From assembly GCA_003157575.1 (NCBI GenBank), contig PMKA01000101.1:1-9253 (forward strand): a stretch of DNA of 9,253 nucleotides, written 5' to 3'. The DNA is from Opitutia bacterium (GTDB lineage: Bacteria; Verrucomicrobiota; Verrucomicrobiia; Opitutales; Opitutaceae). Below, piece after piece: positions 1 through 7,169 of the stretch. The stretch's first letter is position 1, and every line of letters starts with the position of its first letter. The notes beneath the pieces are model-generated. The model was not told where the DNA came from. It did no database searches and was given only the letters and a program-made list of their open reading frames with translations. Made by a program: the position numbers and the translations under genes.

Positions 1-1
1 G

Positions 2-1108
2 CTGCAGGTGGTCGCCCAGTTGCGCAAGATTGAGCGCATCGATCGTCTCAAAATCCAGCTGGCCGTTCTCGTCGCGGGGCGTGAAGTCCCGCCCGGCGAA
101 ATAGTTGTCCAGCTCCAGTGCGAAGGGGGACAGTCCGAGCGTCAGCAACTGCACCGTCAGGCGCCGGGAGAACGTCGTCTTGCCGGAGGACGACGGACCG
201 GAGATCAACACCAGCCGCGCCTGCTGCCGGCGCCTGGCGATCTGCCAGGCGATCTCCGCGACATGCTGCTCGTGAAGCGCCTCCGAAACCAGGATGATCT
301 CCCGGTTGCGGCCGCCCTTGATCGCGTCGTCCAGCGCGCCGACGCTTGAGATCCCGAGCCGTTCCAGCCACGCCCCATGCTGGCAGAACGCCGCAAGCAG
401 CTTCGGCGAGTCGACCATCGGCGCAATCTGCGTGGGGGCGTGCTGCCGCGGATAGCGCAGCGCGAATCCACCGTCCGTCTCCGCCAGTTCGAACGAGCGA
501 AGGCACCCGGTCGACGGCACCATGAAGCCGTTGTGGTAATCGACGCAATCGCCGAGCCGGTAGAGGGTCACGGTGGGCTTGCTTCGGTGCCGCATCAGGC
601 GCGCCTTTTCAGGGTCGTTGTTCCCCTCGAAGAACGCGATCGCCTCCTGCACGGGCGCCTCCCGCCCGCGGATCGGCAGGTCCTGTTCCACCAGGCGCCG
701 CATCCCCGCCTCCAGATCCCGCAGCTCGCCGGCGTTCAGGGGCTCGCGTCCCCGCACGCGGCAGAGATAGCCGCCCGACGAAAGCGAGTGGTCGATAAAA
801 AGCAGCGCCCGGGGGAACAGGCTGACGAATGCCGCCTCGAGCAGGAACGTCAGCGAACGGCGGTAGATCCTCGCGCCATCGGCATCCGCCATGGTCAGCG
901 GAAGGACGGCCGCTTCGGCGTCCAGCGGATGCGCCAGCTCCCGAAGGTCTCCGTTGACAATCGCGCCCATGAGCGGCGCCGGCAGGCCCTCGACAACGGG
1001 CTGGAGCAGGCTCCCGGCGGCCGCTCCGCGCGGCCCCCGCAGGGTCCGGCCGTCGGGAAGATGGAGCTCGATCTCGTCGCTGGGCGCTGCAAAGCGGCTG
1101 AAGTTCAT
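2..1108 (-). CDS. Nucleoside (uridine) kinase family protein, N-terminal part; C-terminus lies beyond the left edge
   Basis: The reading frame stays open from an ATG at 1108 to the left edge, giving 369 residues without a stop. Residues about 10-70 look like a TGS-type ubiquitin-like domain (IELHLPDGRTLRG near the start). Residues about 75-290 resemble the threonyl-tRNA-synthetase-like middle region of this family, including FLLEAAF, DYHNGFMVPSTG and FALRYPRQ. A P-loop kinase domain follows, with Walker A GPSSSGKTT at residues 304-312 and the downstream LDNYF motif around 333-337, then DFETIDALNL, all typical of uridine kinase/phosphoribulokinase-type enzymes. Members phosphorylate a nucleoside with ATP or GTP in the cytoplasm for pyrimidine salvage; this is known of the family, and the substrate here is not proven. 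Full-length relatives are about 550 residues, so roughly a third is missing. No Shine-Dalgarno precedes the ATG. The gene lies 85 nt downstream of sppA on the same strand. Confidence 0.85.
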   Translation of the reverse strand, partial: MNFSRFAAPSDEIELHLPDGRTLRGPRGAAAGSLLQPVVEGLPAPLMGAIVNGDLRELAHPLDAEAAVLPLTMADADGARIYRRSLTFLLEAAFVSLFPRALLFIDHSLSSGGYLCRVRGREPLNAGELRDLEAGMRRLVEQDLPIRGREAPVQEAIAFFEGNNDPEKARLMRHRSKPTVTLYRLGDCVDYHNGFMVPSTGCLRSFELAETDGGFALRYPRQHAPTQIAPMVDSPKLLAAFCQHGAWLERLGISSVGALDDAIKGGRNREIILVSEALHEQHVAEIAWQIARRRQQARLVLISGPSSSGKTTFSRRLTVQLLTLGLSPFALELDNYFAGRDFTPRDENGQLDFETIDALNLAQLGDHLQ

Positions 1109-1193
1109 GGAAGGTGTATTTGGTTCCCTATTACATCGCCATCGACGTCCGCAATTTGCAGGGAGCCCGCCTGCGGCGCCCGGGGGCCTGCCG

Positions 1194-3008
1194 CTAGTGG
1201 ATCACGATCTCGGCCGGCATCCGCGCGTAAACGCCGCGCGGATCGTTGCACCGCAAAAGCACGCGCGCCTGCTCCTTGAATTCCCCGAGCAGCTTCATCA
1301 TCGAATTGTCGTTCCCAGCCTGGTCGGGCCCAATGCCGCGCAGCATCTCGCTGATGAGCTCGGCGAGCTGCTTTCTGCCCGGATACTCAGTGATCTGGTA
1401 GTGCGTGCCGAGCTTCGCCTTCTCCGCGGCGCAGGTGATCGCGCGTCCCAGCCCGCCAATCTCGTCCACCAGCCCGAGCTGCTTCGCCTCCACGCCCGAC
1501 CACACCCGTCCCTGTGCGATCTCAAGCACCTTCGCCTTGTCGAGCTTGCGGGACTCGGCGACCTTGCTCGTGAACTCGTCGTAGATCCAGTCGACGAGCT
1601 TCTGGAAGACCGCCAGCTCGGCATCCGTTTTGGGCCGGCTGATGGTGAAGATGTCCGCCACCTGGCCCGTCTTCACGGTGTCGAATGTCAGGCCCAGGTT
1701 GTTCGCGAGCTGCTTCACGTTGATGAAGAGCCCGAACACGCCGATGGATCCCGTGATGGTCGTCGGTTCGGCGAAAATCCTGTCGGCGTAGGTCGATATC
1801 CAGTAGCCCCCGGAGGCGGCCACCGAGCCCATCGACACCACAACCGGCTTCTCCTTCATCGTCAGCCGGATCTCGCGCTGGATTTCCTCGGACGCCGTCG
1901 CGCTTCCGCCCGGGCTGTTCACGCGCAACACGACCGCCTTGATCTCGTCGTCCTGGCGCAACCGCCTGAGCTCCCGCGCGAATTTCCGGCCGCCCACCTC
2001 GCCGATCTGCCCCTCGCCGTCGACGATCTCGCCCTCGGCATACACCACCGCGATCTTTCCGCCCCCGTTGCCGGCGCCGTCGCCGGCCTCCTGCACGGTC
2101 CCGGCATAGGCCTCAAGGCTGATCTGTTTGAAGCTGTCCGTGGAGCCTTTCGCGCGGCCCGTCTTCACCTTCAATTCGTCGAGGATCTCGTCGCGGTAGG
2201 CGGTCCGGTCGACGAGCTTGTGCGCCAGCGCGCTCGATGCCGGGATGACGCCCTCGGTGTCAACCACCTGCTGCAGCTCCTCCCGCGAGAGCCGGCGGCT
2301 GGAGGCGATGTCGCCCAGCAGGTCCGCCCAGAGGTCGTTGAGCAGCTTCTGCAGGTCCTCGCGCGCCTCGGGACTGAGGTCCTTCCGGGTGAACGGTTCG
2401 ACGGCCGACTTGTACTTTCCGACGCGCGTCACCTGGACGCCCACGCCGAATTTCTCGAATGCACCCGCCATGAACAGCGGCTGGCTCGCAAGTCCGGGCA
2501 AAAGGATCATGCCGTAGGGGTCGAGCACGATTTCGTTGGCCGCTGAGGCGAGGTAGTAGTCGCGCGTCGTGGCCTCGTTGAAAAAGCCGACAACCGGCTT
2601 GCCGGACGCCCTGAAGGAGAGCAGGGCCGCGCGCACTTCCTTGAGGGCGCCATAACCCGAGCCGAAATCGGCCGGCTGCAGGTTGCCCGTGATCAGCAGG
2701 CCGGAGACGCGGCGGTCCTTCGCGGCTGCGCGGATTGCGCGCGTGACGGTGCGGAGCTGGAGCGTCGTCATCCGCCGCCCCCCGAAGAGGGGACCGAACA
2801 GCGCGCCGCCGTCGAATGCCGGCGGCGCGTCCTGGATGTTGGCGGAAAGGTCAAAGACCAGGTAGGACCCCTGCGCCACCGGCTCCGTGCCCTTCTTGCC
2901 CATGGCGGCAAGCACCACCACCAGGAGCAAACCCAGGAATGCGCACCCGCCGAAGAAGATGACGAGGGCCGCGAGCGAGCCAAAAAGCGACGCGAAGAAA
3001 CTCTTCAT
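1194..3008 (-). CDS. sppA: Signal peptide peptidase SppA, 67K type (peptidase family S49)
   Basis: The protein has 604 residues, close to the two-domain SppA of E. coli. The N-terminus (about residues 4-36) is one strongly hydrophobic segment, so the protein should be anchored in the inner membrane with its catalytic part in the periplasm. It degrades signal peptides released after protein export. Two tandem S49 domains are visible. The first (about 45-290) contains GKYKSAVEPF, whose K200 matches the catalytic general-base lysine. The second (about 317-540) contains RVNSPGGSATASEEI and VAASGGYW, whose S399 matches the catalytic serine, followed by the conserved TTITGSIGVFG. Both catalytic residues are present, so the enzyme should be active. 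The ATG at 3008 directly precedes the membrane helix, which supports this start. A GGGAGGGG stretch lies about 20 nt upstream, too far to be a normal ribosome-binding site. Confidence 0.95.
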   Translation of the reverse strand: MKSFFASLFGSLAALVIFFGGCAFLGLLLVVVLAAMGKKGTEPVAQGSYLVFDLSANIQDAPPAFDGGALFGPLFGGRRMTTLQLRTVTRAIRAAAKDRRVSGLLITGNLQPADFGSGYGALKEVRAALLSFRASGKPVVGFFNEATTRDYYLASAANEIVLDPYGMILLPGLASQPLFMAGAFEKFGVGVQVTRVGKYKSAVEPFTRKDLSPEAREDLQKLLNDLWADLLGDIASSRRLSREELQQVVDTEGVIPASSALAHKLVDRTAYRDEILDELKVKTGRAKGSTDSFKQISLEAYAGTVQEAGDGAGNGGGKIAVVYAEGEIVDGEGQIGEVGGRKFARELRRLRQDDEIKAVVLRVNSPGGSATASEEIQREIRLTMKEKPVVVSMGSVAASGGYWISTYADRIFAEPTTITGSIGVFGLFINVKQLANNLGLTFDTVKTGQVADIFTISRPKTDAELAVFQKLVDWIYDEFTSKVAESRKLDKAKVLEIAQGRVWSGVEAKQLGLVDEIGGLGRAITCAAEKAKLGTHYQITEYPGRKQLAELISEMLRGIGPDQAGNDNSMMKLLGEFKEQARVLLRCNDPRGVYARMPAEIVIH

Positions 3009-3042
3009 GGCCGCTCAGGCTAGCGGCTTCCCCTCCCTCAGC

Positions 3043-3073
3043 CAGAGAAAAGATGAGCGGCGGATCGTCCGCC
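3043..3073 (-). terminator. Possible weak intrinsic terminator after the S9 peptidase gene
   Basis: A perfect 6-bp inverted repeat, GGCGGA/TCCGCC with a 3-nt loop, occupies 3059-3073. On the minus strand it is followed after five bases by a T-rich run (TCTTTTCT). It sits 33 nt past the peptidase stop codon and before sppA. The stem is short and the T-tract is offset and interrupted by C, so termination may be partial or absent. Confidence 0.35.
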
Positions 3074-3106
3074 CCGGATCTTTGCGGATTCGGGGTCGCT
3101 TCCCGG

Positions 3107-5176
3107 TCAGCGCGCGCCGGCCGGCGCGACCGCGGGCGCAGCCGGCCCCAGGTTCTTTGCCAGGAACGCCTCGATGCGGGTGAAGAGTTCGACCTCGTTT
3201 TCCAGATGTCTCATCCCGTGGCCTTCTTCGCCCACAAGGAGGGACTCGTGCGGCACATGGTTCTTCTCAAGCTCCGAGATCAGGCGTCTCGCCTGGCCGA
3301 TCTCGACCCTGGGATCGTCACCGCCATGGGCGACAAATACCGGAACGCGAATCCGGTCCACATGCCGCCCCGGAGAGATGGCGTCGAACTTCTCAGGCTG
3401 CTTTCCCGGATCCCCGAGTTTCCGCATATAATACCCGTAAACCCACGAATCGTACTGGTCGTATTTCTTGTCCTTGATCTGCTGCTCCCAGTCGGACACG
3501 CCCGCGATGGTGACTGCGCAGCGATACAGGTCCGGTTCGTTGACAACTCCAGAGAGAGCAAGGTAGCCGCCGAAGGACGTGCCCATGACCGCCACGCGGC
3601 TGCCATCGACGAGCCCGGCTGCGATCATCGCCCGAGTGGCGTCCGTAACGTCATCGTGCATCTTGCGGAAGTCCCATTTGTCCTCCTCGGGGAACATCCA
3701 GGCATAACCGTTGGAACCGCGAAAATTGGGCTGGAGCACCGCATAGCCGCGGCTCGCCAGAAACTGCACCTCGCCATCAAAACCCCAGCTGTCCCGCGCC
3801 CAGGGGCCGCCATGCACCAGCACGATCATGGGCGGAGGATTCTGCTTTGAGGCGCCCGCCGGAAGCGTCAGGTAGGCATCAAGCCGGCGGCCGTCGCGCG
3901 TCTTGAATTTCGTGACGTTCATCGGCTGCATGCGTTTTGGGTCTATCCACGGCGCCGAGCTCTTAAAAAGGCCTGCGGTGCGCTTCTCGAGATCCACCCA
4001 GCTGTAGAGGACGGGCTGCCGGTCCGAAAACGTCGCGACGAGAAAGACCTTCTGGGCTTCGTCGCTCCCCAATATCCTGACCACCAGGCCCGGGAAGAAC
4101 CCGTCCAGAACCTTCTGCAGTTTGCGATACGTCTCGGTGAACCACACCACATCGGGGCCATTGCGCTCGTACACCACGCCGATGATCCGATGGCTGACGG
4201 GATCGCGATAGAGCCAGCCCTCCGAGAGATTGTTGCCGTAGAAGTCGTAGGCGTCGTCCTGCAGCAGCACATCGCCGAGCCTGCCTGTCCCGCCGTCCAT
4301 GAATTGCAGCGCGCGCGGCTTTCCGCTCTGACGCGGTCCCCGCACGACGAGTTGTCCGGGCTCGTCCCCACAGCCGATGATCTCGATGTCCTCCAGATCC
4401 ACCGGACATTTCTCCCAGCGCCGGCCGTCCAGCCGGTGCAGCATCGGCAGCCCGTCCAGCATGGTGATCGCAAACCCGAGCCGGCCTTCCTTGTCCGCAA
4501 TATACCGGTGCCCGATCCCCGGCTCCGCCACCGGATAACGGTCGATGATGTGCTTCTCGTTGTTGTCCCGCGCATCCATCCGGTCGGACCGGGTGGTGCC
4601 GGCGGAGAGCCGGTTTATAAACCTGCCGGTGCTGATGGCCGTGTTGATCACAGCCACTCCGAGATCCCGATGGGTTTCGAGGCCGTCATGGCTGTTCCAT
4701 ACCAGCGGCTCGAGTCGGTTCTGCGTCGGGATGGCCACCATGCGGGAGCCGTAATATTGAAGCAGCGGATAGGCTTCGCTCGTCTTGCCGACATCCGCGG
4801 CAAACAGGCCGAGGCCATAAAGCTTCCGGGCGCTCAGCTCGAACACCAGGCGGCGGTTGTTGAGCCAGTAAAATTGGTTGACGTCCTTGTCTCCTACACC
4901 GCCGACCCGCTCGGTCTTCTGCGTTTCCCGATCATAGACCAAAAGTTCATGCCGGTCCTCGTTTGCAGTTATAATCGCCGCGATGTGCGTGCCCGAAAGG
5001 TTCAGCTTCGGCTCCTGCAGCGACCGCGGACGGAAAAAGTCGACGACCGGAACCGGCTCGGTCGCCGGCACGGGAGTGACCCGGTTCAGGTCGTAACTTT
5101 CGCCGCCCGGAAGGCAGTTCGCCGCGGCTAGTGGAATCGATGCAGTCAGGACCAGTCTGATCTTGGACAGGGACAT
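3107..5176 (-). CDS. Secreted S9-family peptidase (prolyl oligopeptidase / acylaminoacyl-peptidase type)
   Basis: I start this gene at the ATG at 5176, giving 689 residues. This begins with a good Sec signal peptide (K5, R7, then a hydrophobic run to about residue 20), so the enzyme is probably periplasmic. The frame is open further upstream to an ATG at 5344, but that would overlap kduD and bury the signal peptide. Residues about 30-420 fit the beta-propeller region of S9 enzymes by position but have weak motifs. The C-terminal alpha/beta-hydrolase domain is clear: HGGP oxyanion region (455-458), GTSFGGY with nucleophile S534, HGGDDPRV with acid D621, and GEEGHGM with H653. The full catalytic triad is present. 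Family members cleave short peptides, often after proline or at acylated N-termini; the actual specificity is unknown. The C-terminus ends in an Ala/Pro-rich tail. No Shine-Dalgarno is seen. The gene lies between kduD and sppA on the same strand. Confidence 0.9.
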   Translation of the reverse strand: MSLSKIRLVLTASIPLAAANCLPGGESYDLNRVTPVPATEPVPVVDFFRPRSLQEPKLNLSGTHIAAIITANEDRHELLVYDRETQKTERVGGVGDKDVNQFYWLNNRRLVFELSARKLYGLGLFAADVGKTSEAYPLLQYYGSRMVAIPTQNRLEPLVWNSHDGLETHRDLGVAVINTAISTGRFINRLSAGTTRSDRMDARDNNEKHIIDRYPVAEPGIGHRYIADKEGRLGFAITMLDGLPMLHRLDGRRWEKCPVDLEDIEIIGCGDEPGQLVVRGPRQSGKPRALQFMDGGTGRLGDVLLQDDAYDFYGNNLSEGWLYRDPVSHRIIGVVYERNGPDVVWFTETYRKLQKVLDGFFPGLVVRILGSDEAQKVFLVATFSDRQPVLYSWVDLEKRTAGLFKSSAPWIDPKRMQPMNVTKFKTRDGRRLDAYLTLPAGASKQNPPPMIVLVHGGPWARDSWGFDGEVQFLASRGYAVLQPNFRGSNGYAWMFPEEDKWDFRKMHDDVTDATRAMIAAGLVDGSRVAVMGTSFGGYLALSGVVNEPDLYRCAVTIAGVSDWEQQIKDKKYDQYDSWVYGYYMRKLGDPGKQPEKFDAISPGRHVDRIRVPVFVAHGGDDPRVEIGQARRLISELEKNHVPHESLLVGEEGHGMRHLENEVELFTRIEAFLAKNLGPAAPAVAPAGAR

Positions 5177-5229
5177 GAGGGTTGCGGGGTTGAGGCCAGG
5201 AACCGTGCTGGAAATGCCGTCGAAATGTC

Positions 5230-5279
5230 GGTCGTCGACCCCGTTACCTATCCCCTCTCCGCCGCCGGGAAAAGGCGGA
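5230..5279. repeat. Intergenic dyad and hairpin upstream of the S9 peptidase gene
   Basis: Two inverted repeats lie in the 124-nt gap between kduD and the peptidase gene. GGTCG-T-CGACC spans 5230-5240, and TCCGCC-N10-GGCGGA spans 5258-5279. The second looks like the G/C-rich palindromic units that are often dispersed between genes in high-GC genomes. It has no T-tract on either strand, so it is not a convincing terminator. It could be a repeat unit, a transcript-stabilising hairpin or chance pairing in GC-rich DNA. Confidence 0.3.
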
Positions 5280-5300
5280 AATGGGACGCTGGTCAGCGCG

Positions 5301-6068
5301 TCAGCGCGCAAGCCAGCCGCCGTCCACGGCGACCGTGTATCCATTCACGTAATCGGAGGCGGAAGAGGCGAGGAAGACGACGGCTCCCTTGAGGTCATCG
5401 GGCGTGCCCCACCGGCCCGCCGGTATGCGGGCGAGGATTGAGGCGCTGCGGTCCGGATCGGCGCGGAGAGGGGCGGTGTTGTCGGTCGCCATGTAGCCGG
5501 GGGCGATCGCGTTGCAGCTGATGCCCTTGCCGCCCATTTCGCTCGCGATCAGGCGGGTGAGCCCCTGGACCGCGCTCTTCGAGGCCGTGTAGGACGGAAC
5601 CCGGATGCCGCCCTGGAACGACAGCATCGAGGCGATATTGATGATCTTTCCGGGGGCATGGCGCGCCAGCCTCTCGCGGACAAACGCCTGGCTGAGGAAG
5701 AACACGGCGTCGATGTTGATGCCCATGACGTCGTCCCAATCCTTCTCCGGGAAGTTTTCGAATTCGGCGCGCCGGATGATGCCGGCGCAGTTCACCAGAA
5801 TGTCGAGCGATTCGAAGCTCTTTTTTGCGGTGGCGATCAGGGCGGGGATCGACGTGCGGTCGCCGAGGTTGGCGGTGATCACGACGCTTTTCCGCCCCAG
5901 CGCCTCGACCTGCCTCCGGGTGTCTTCGGCGGGGAGAATGTCGACGGCCACAATGTCTGCGCCCGCCTCCGCAAGCGCGAGCGCCATGCCCTGACCGAGG
6001 CCCCGGGCGGCGCCCGTGACGATGGCGGTCTTCCCGTCGAGTTTGAAACGATCAAGGATCGAGCTCAT
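5301..6068 (-). CDS. kduD: 2-dehydro-3-deoxy-D-gluconate 5-dehydrogenase KduD
   Basis: The 255-residue protein is a classical short-chain dehydrogenase. It resembles E. coli KduD very closely along its whole length, including the stretches EKDWDDVM, KIINIASMLSFQGGIRVPSYTASKS cut into recognisable blocks, PAGRWG, and the C-terminal end VDGGWLAR. The Rossmann motif TGAARGLGQG begins at residue 18, NCAG lies at 93-96, and the catalytic tetrad N118, S147, Y160, K164 is complete. It reduces 3-deoxy-D-glycero-2,5-hexodiulosonate to 2-keto-3-deoxygluconate with NADH, following KduI in uronate breakdown in the cytoplasm. The ATG at 6068 lies 33 nt after the kduI stop, so the two genes are almost certainly co-transcribed. 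No Shine-Dalgarno precedes the start. Other SDR functions are possible in principle, but the sequence match and neighbours make KduD by far the best call. Confidence 0.96.
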   Translation of the reverse strand: MSSILDRFKLDGKTAIVTGAARGLGQGMALALAEAGADIVAVDILPAEDTRRQVEALGRKSVVITANLGDRTSIPALIATAKKSFESLDILVNCAGIIRRAEFENFPEKDWDDVMGINIDAVFFLSQAFVRERLARHAPGKIINIASMLSFQGGIRVPSYTASKSAVQGLTRLIASEMGGKGISCNAIAPGYMATDNTAPLRADPDRSASILARIPAGRWGTPDDLKGAVVFLASSASDYVNGYTVAVDGGWLAR

Positions 6069-6101
6069 GGTTTGTGAAAAGCTGCGGCAACGGCTGCGGG
6101 G

Positions 6102-6932
6102 CTATCGGAGGGCGTTGGTCGGGACCTGGTCCATGTCGGCGAACTCCTGGTTCTCGCCGCCCATGCCCCAGATGAAGCCGTAATTTGAGGTGCCCGCGGC
6201 GCTGTGGATCGACCAGGGCGGGGAAAGCGCAACCTCGCGGTCGCTCACGACGATGTGGCGGGTCTCCCGGGGCTGGCCCAGAAAATGAAAGACCACGGCA
6301 TCCGCGGGCACGTCGAAATAGAGGTAAACCTCCGAGCGGCGCATGTGGGTGTGCGGCGGCATCGTGTTCCAGACGGATCCCTGCTGGAGCAGCGTATAGC
6401 CCATCACAAGCTGGCAGCTCTTGATGCCGGCGGGATGGATGATCCTGTGCAGCACCCGCGCGTTGGCGGCCGCGGGCGAACCCAGGGCCACGCCGTTCGC
6501 CTGGTTGAACGGGACGAGCGTCGTGGGGAAGGCCGTGTGGGCCGGGTAGCTCAGAAGGTAGAACTGGGCGGGCCGGGCCGCGTCGAGGGAGGAAAACGAG
6601 ATGTCCTTCGCGCCACGGCCCACGTAAAGGCAGTCGAGGCGCCCGGTCGCGTAACTCAGGGAGTCCACCCGCACGGCGCCCGGGCCGCCGATGTTGATGA
6701 CGCCGAGCTCCCTCCGGTCGCAAAAGCAGGTCGCCGCCAGTTCACGCGGACACCCGATGGAAAGCGGCGCGGCGGTCGGGACGGCCCCGCCAAAAACGGC
6801 GCGGTCGGTCTCCCAGTGCCTGAGCACAACCTCCCCGGGCACGAAAAGCCCGCCGGCAAGAAAGGACCGGCGGACCTCCTCGGTTGTCATGCGCGGGTAG
6901 GAATAGACGCTGGACGAGGGAATGTGGTCCAT
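6102..6932 (-). CDS. kduI: 5-dehydro-4-deoxy-D-glucuronate isomerase KduI
   Basis: Starting at the ATG at 6932 gives 276 residues, next to 278 for E. coli KduI, and the two align throughout. Diagnostic blocks are RRELGVINIGG (73-83), DCLYVGRGAKD (100-110), WNTMPPHTH (188-196) and FIWGMGGENQ (253-262). The cupin metal ligands H194, H196, E201 and H243 match the four zinc-binding residues of the E. coli enzyme. The enzyme isomerises 5-keto-4-deoxyuronate, the open-chain product of unsaturated uronic acids, into the KduD substrate. The frame is open for a long way upstream and includes an in-frame ATG at 7064. That would add 44 residues with no counterpart in the family and would start upstream of the likely promoter region, so I reject it. 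The gene heads the kduI-kduD operon and diverges from the iclR gene. Confidence 0.96.
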   Translation of the reverse strand: MDHIPSSSVYSYPRMTTEEVRRSFLAGGLFVPGEVVLRHWETDRAVFGGAVPTAAPLSIGCPRELAATCFCDRRELGVINIGGPGAVRVDSLSYATGRLDCLYVGRGAKDISFSSLDAARPAQFYLLSYPAHTAFPTTLVPFNQANGVALGSPAAANARVLHRIIHPAGIKSCQLVMGYTLLQQGSVWNTMPPHTHMRRSEVYLYFDVPADAVVFHFLGQPRETRHIVVSDREVALSPPWSIHSAAGTSNYGFIWGMGGENQEFADMDQVPTNALR

Positions 6933-7047
6933 AAAGGGAGGGGGAGGAAACCCGGACGGACGCACGCCGGCGCGGCGCTGCGTTTCGATGCGGATTGTCA
7001 GAGGTTGGGGTCTGGAAGGGTCCTTGCGGGGCGGGAAAGATTCACTA

Positions 7048-7064
7048 ATGAACTTGTCATTCAT
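7048..7064. promoter_or_regulatory. Candidate KdgR-like operator
   Basis: The sequence is a perfect inverted repeat, ATGAA-N7-TTCAT. Known KdgR (IclR-family) operators of enterobacteria follow, as I recall, TGAAA-N5-TTTCA. The outer TGAA and TTCA arms and the 15-bp overall spacing agree exactly here, while the inner positions differ (C for A, A for T). It overlaps the expected transcription start of kduI, where a repressor would block transcription. The adjacent iclR gene supplies a plausible binding protein. Binding itself is an inference. Confidence 0.4.
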
Positions 7065-7094
7065 ATTTGAACCGTCCACTTTCCGAGGCAACAA
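7065..7094 (-). promoter_or_regulatory. Candidate promoter of kduI-kduD
   Basis: On the minus strand TTGTTG (7089-7094) is separated by 18 nt from TCAAAT (7065-7070). Each matches the sigma-70 consensus at 4 of 6 positions. Transcription would start near 7058, inside the inverted repeat, and leave a leader of about 125 nt before the kduI ATG at 6932. The match is weak and based on consensus only; the organism's sigma factors may prefer other sequences. Confidence 0.25.
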
Positions 7095-7169
7095 AATAAC
7101 GTCGAGACCGTGGGTTTTCGAACGTTCCTTCCGACCTGACCGCGCCGCAAAGAAACCGCCGTTTCCACC

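Larger units (their letters stand above)
6933..7169. promoter_or_regulatory. Divergent control region between kduI and the iclR gene
   Basis: This 237-nt non-coding gap separates the leftward kduI-kduD operon from the rightward iclR-eda-kdgK genes, so it must hold the promoters of both. The central part (about 7041-7105) is richer in A and T than anything around it, as expected of a promoter region. It contains the inverted repeat at 7048-7064 and the candidate kduI promoter at 7065-7094, described separately. The portion next to kduI (6933-7020) is GC-rich, stays open in the kduI frame, and is read here as 5' untranslated leader. I could not identify a convincing promoter for the rightward genes; TTGTCA at 7054-7059 is a fair -35 but has no good -10. 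Confidence 0.7.

Noticed and set aside
1109..1193. GC-rich self-complementary segments between sppA and the kinase gene as a terminator
   Set aside because: Only very short stems (CGCC/GGCG and CCCGGG) can be drawn and no T-tract follows on the minus strand.
891..2546. A 551-codon plus-strand open frame opposite sppA
   Set aside because: It is antisense to a gene with intact catalytic motifs. Its translation is rich in Arg, His, Leu and Ala with no recognisable domain, as expected of a shadow frame in GC-rich coding DNA.
4190..5131. A 313-codon plus-strand open frame opposite the S9 peptidase gene
   Set aside because: It lies fully inside the peptidase gene, shows no motif or start signal, and is explained by low stop-codon frequency on the opposite strand.
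5177..5344. N-terminal extension of the S9 peptidase up to an ATG at 5344
   Set aside because: It would overlap the kduD 3' end, read through the palindromic spacer, and place the signal peptide internally. The ATG at 5176 sits exactly before the signal peptide.
6204..7070. A 288-codon plus-strand open frame opposite kduI
   Set aside because: It is antisense to a full-length, clearly recognisable kduI and has no domain of its own.
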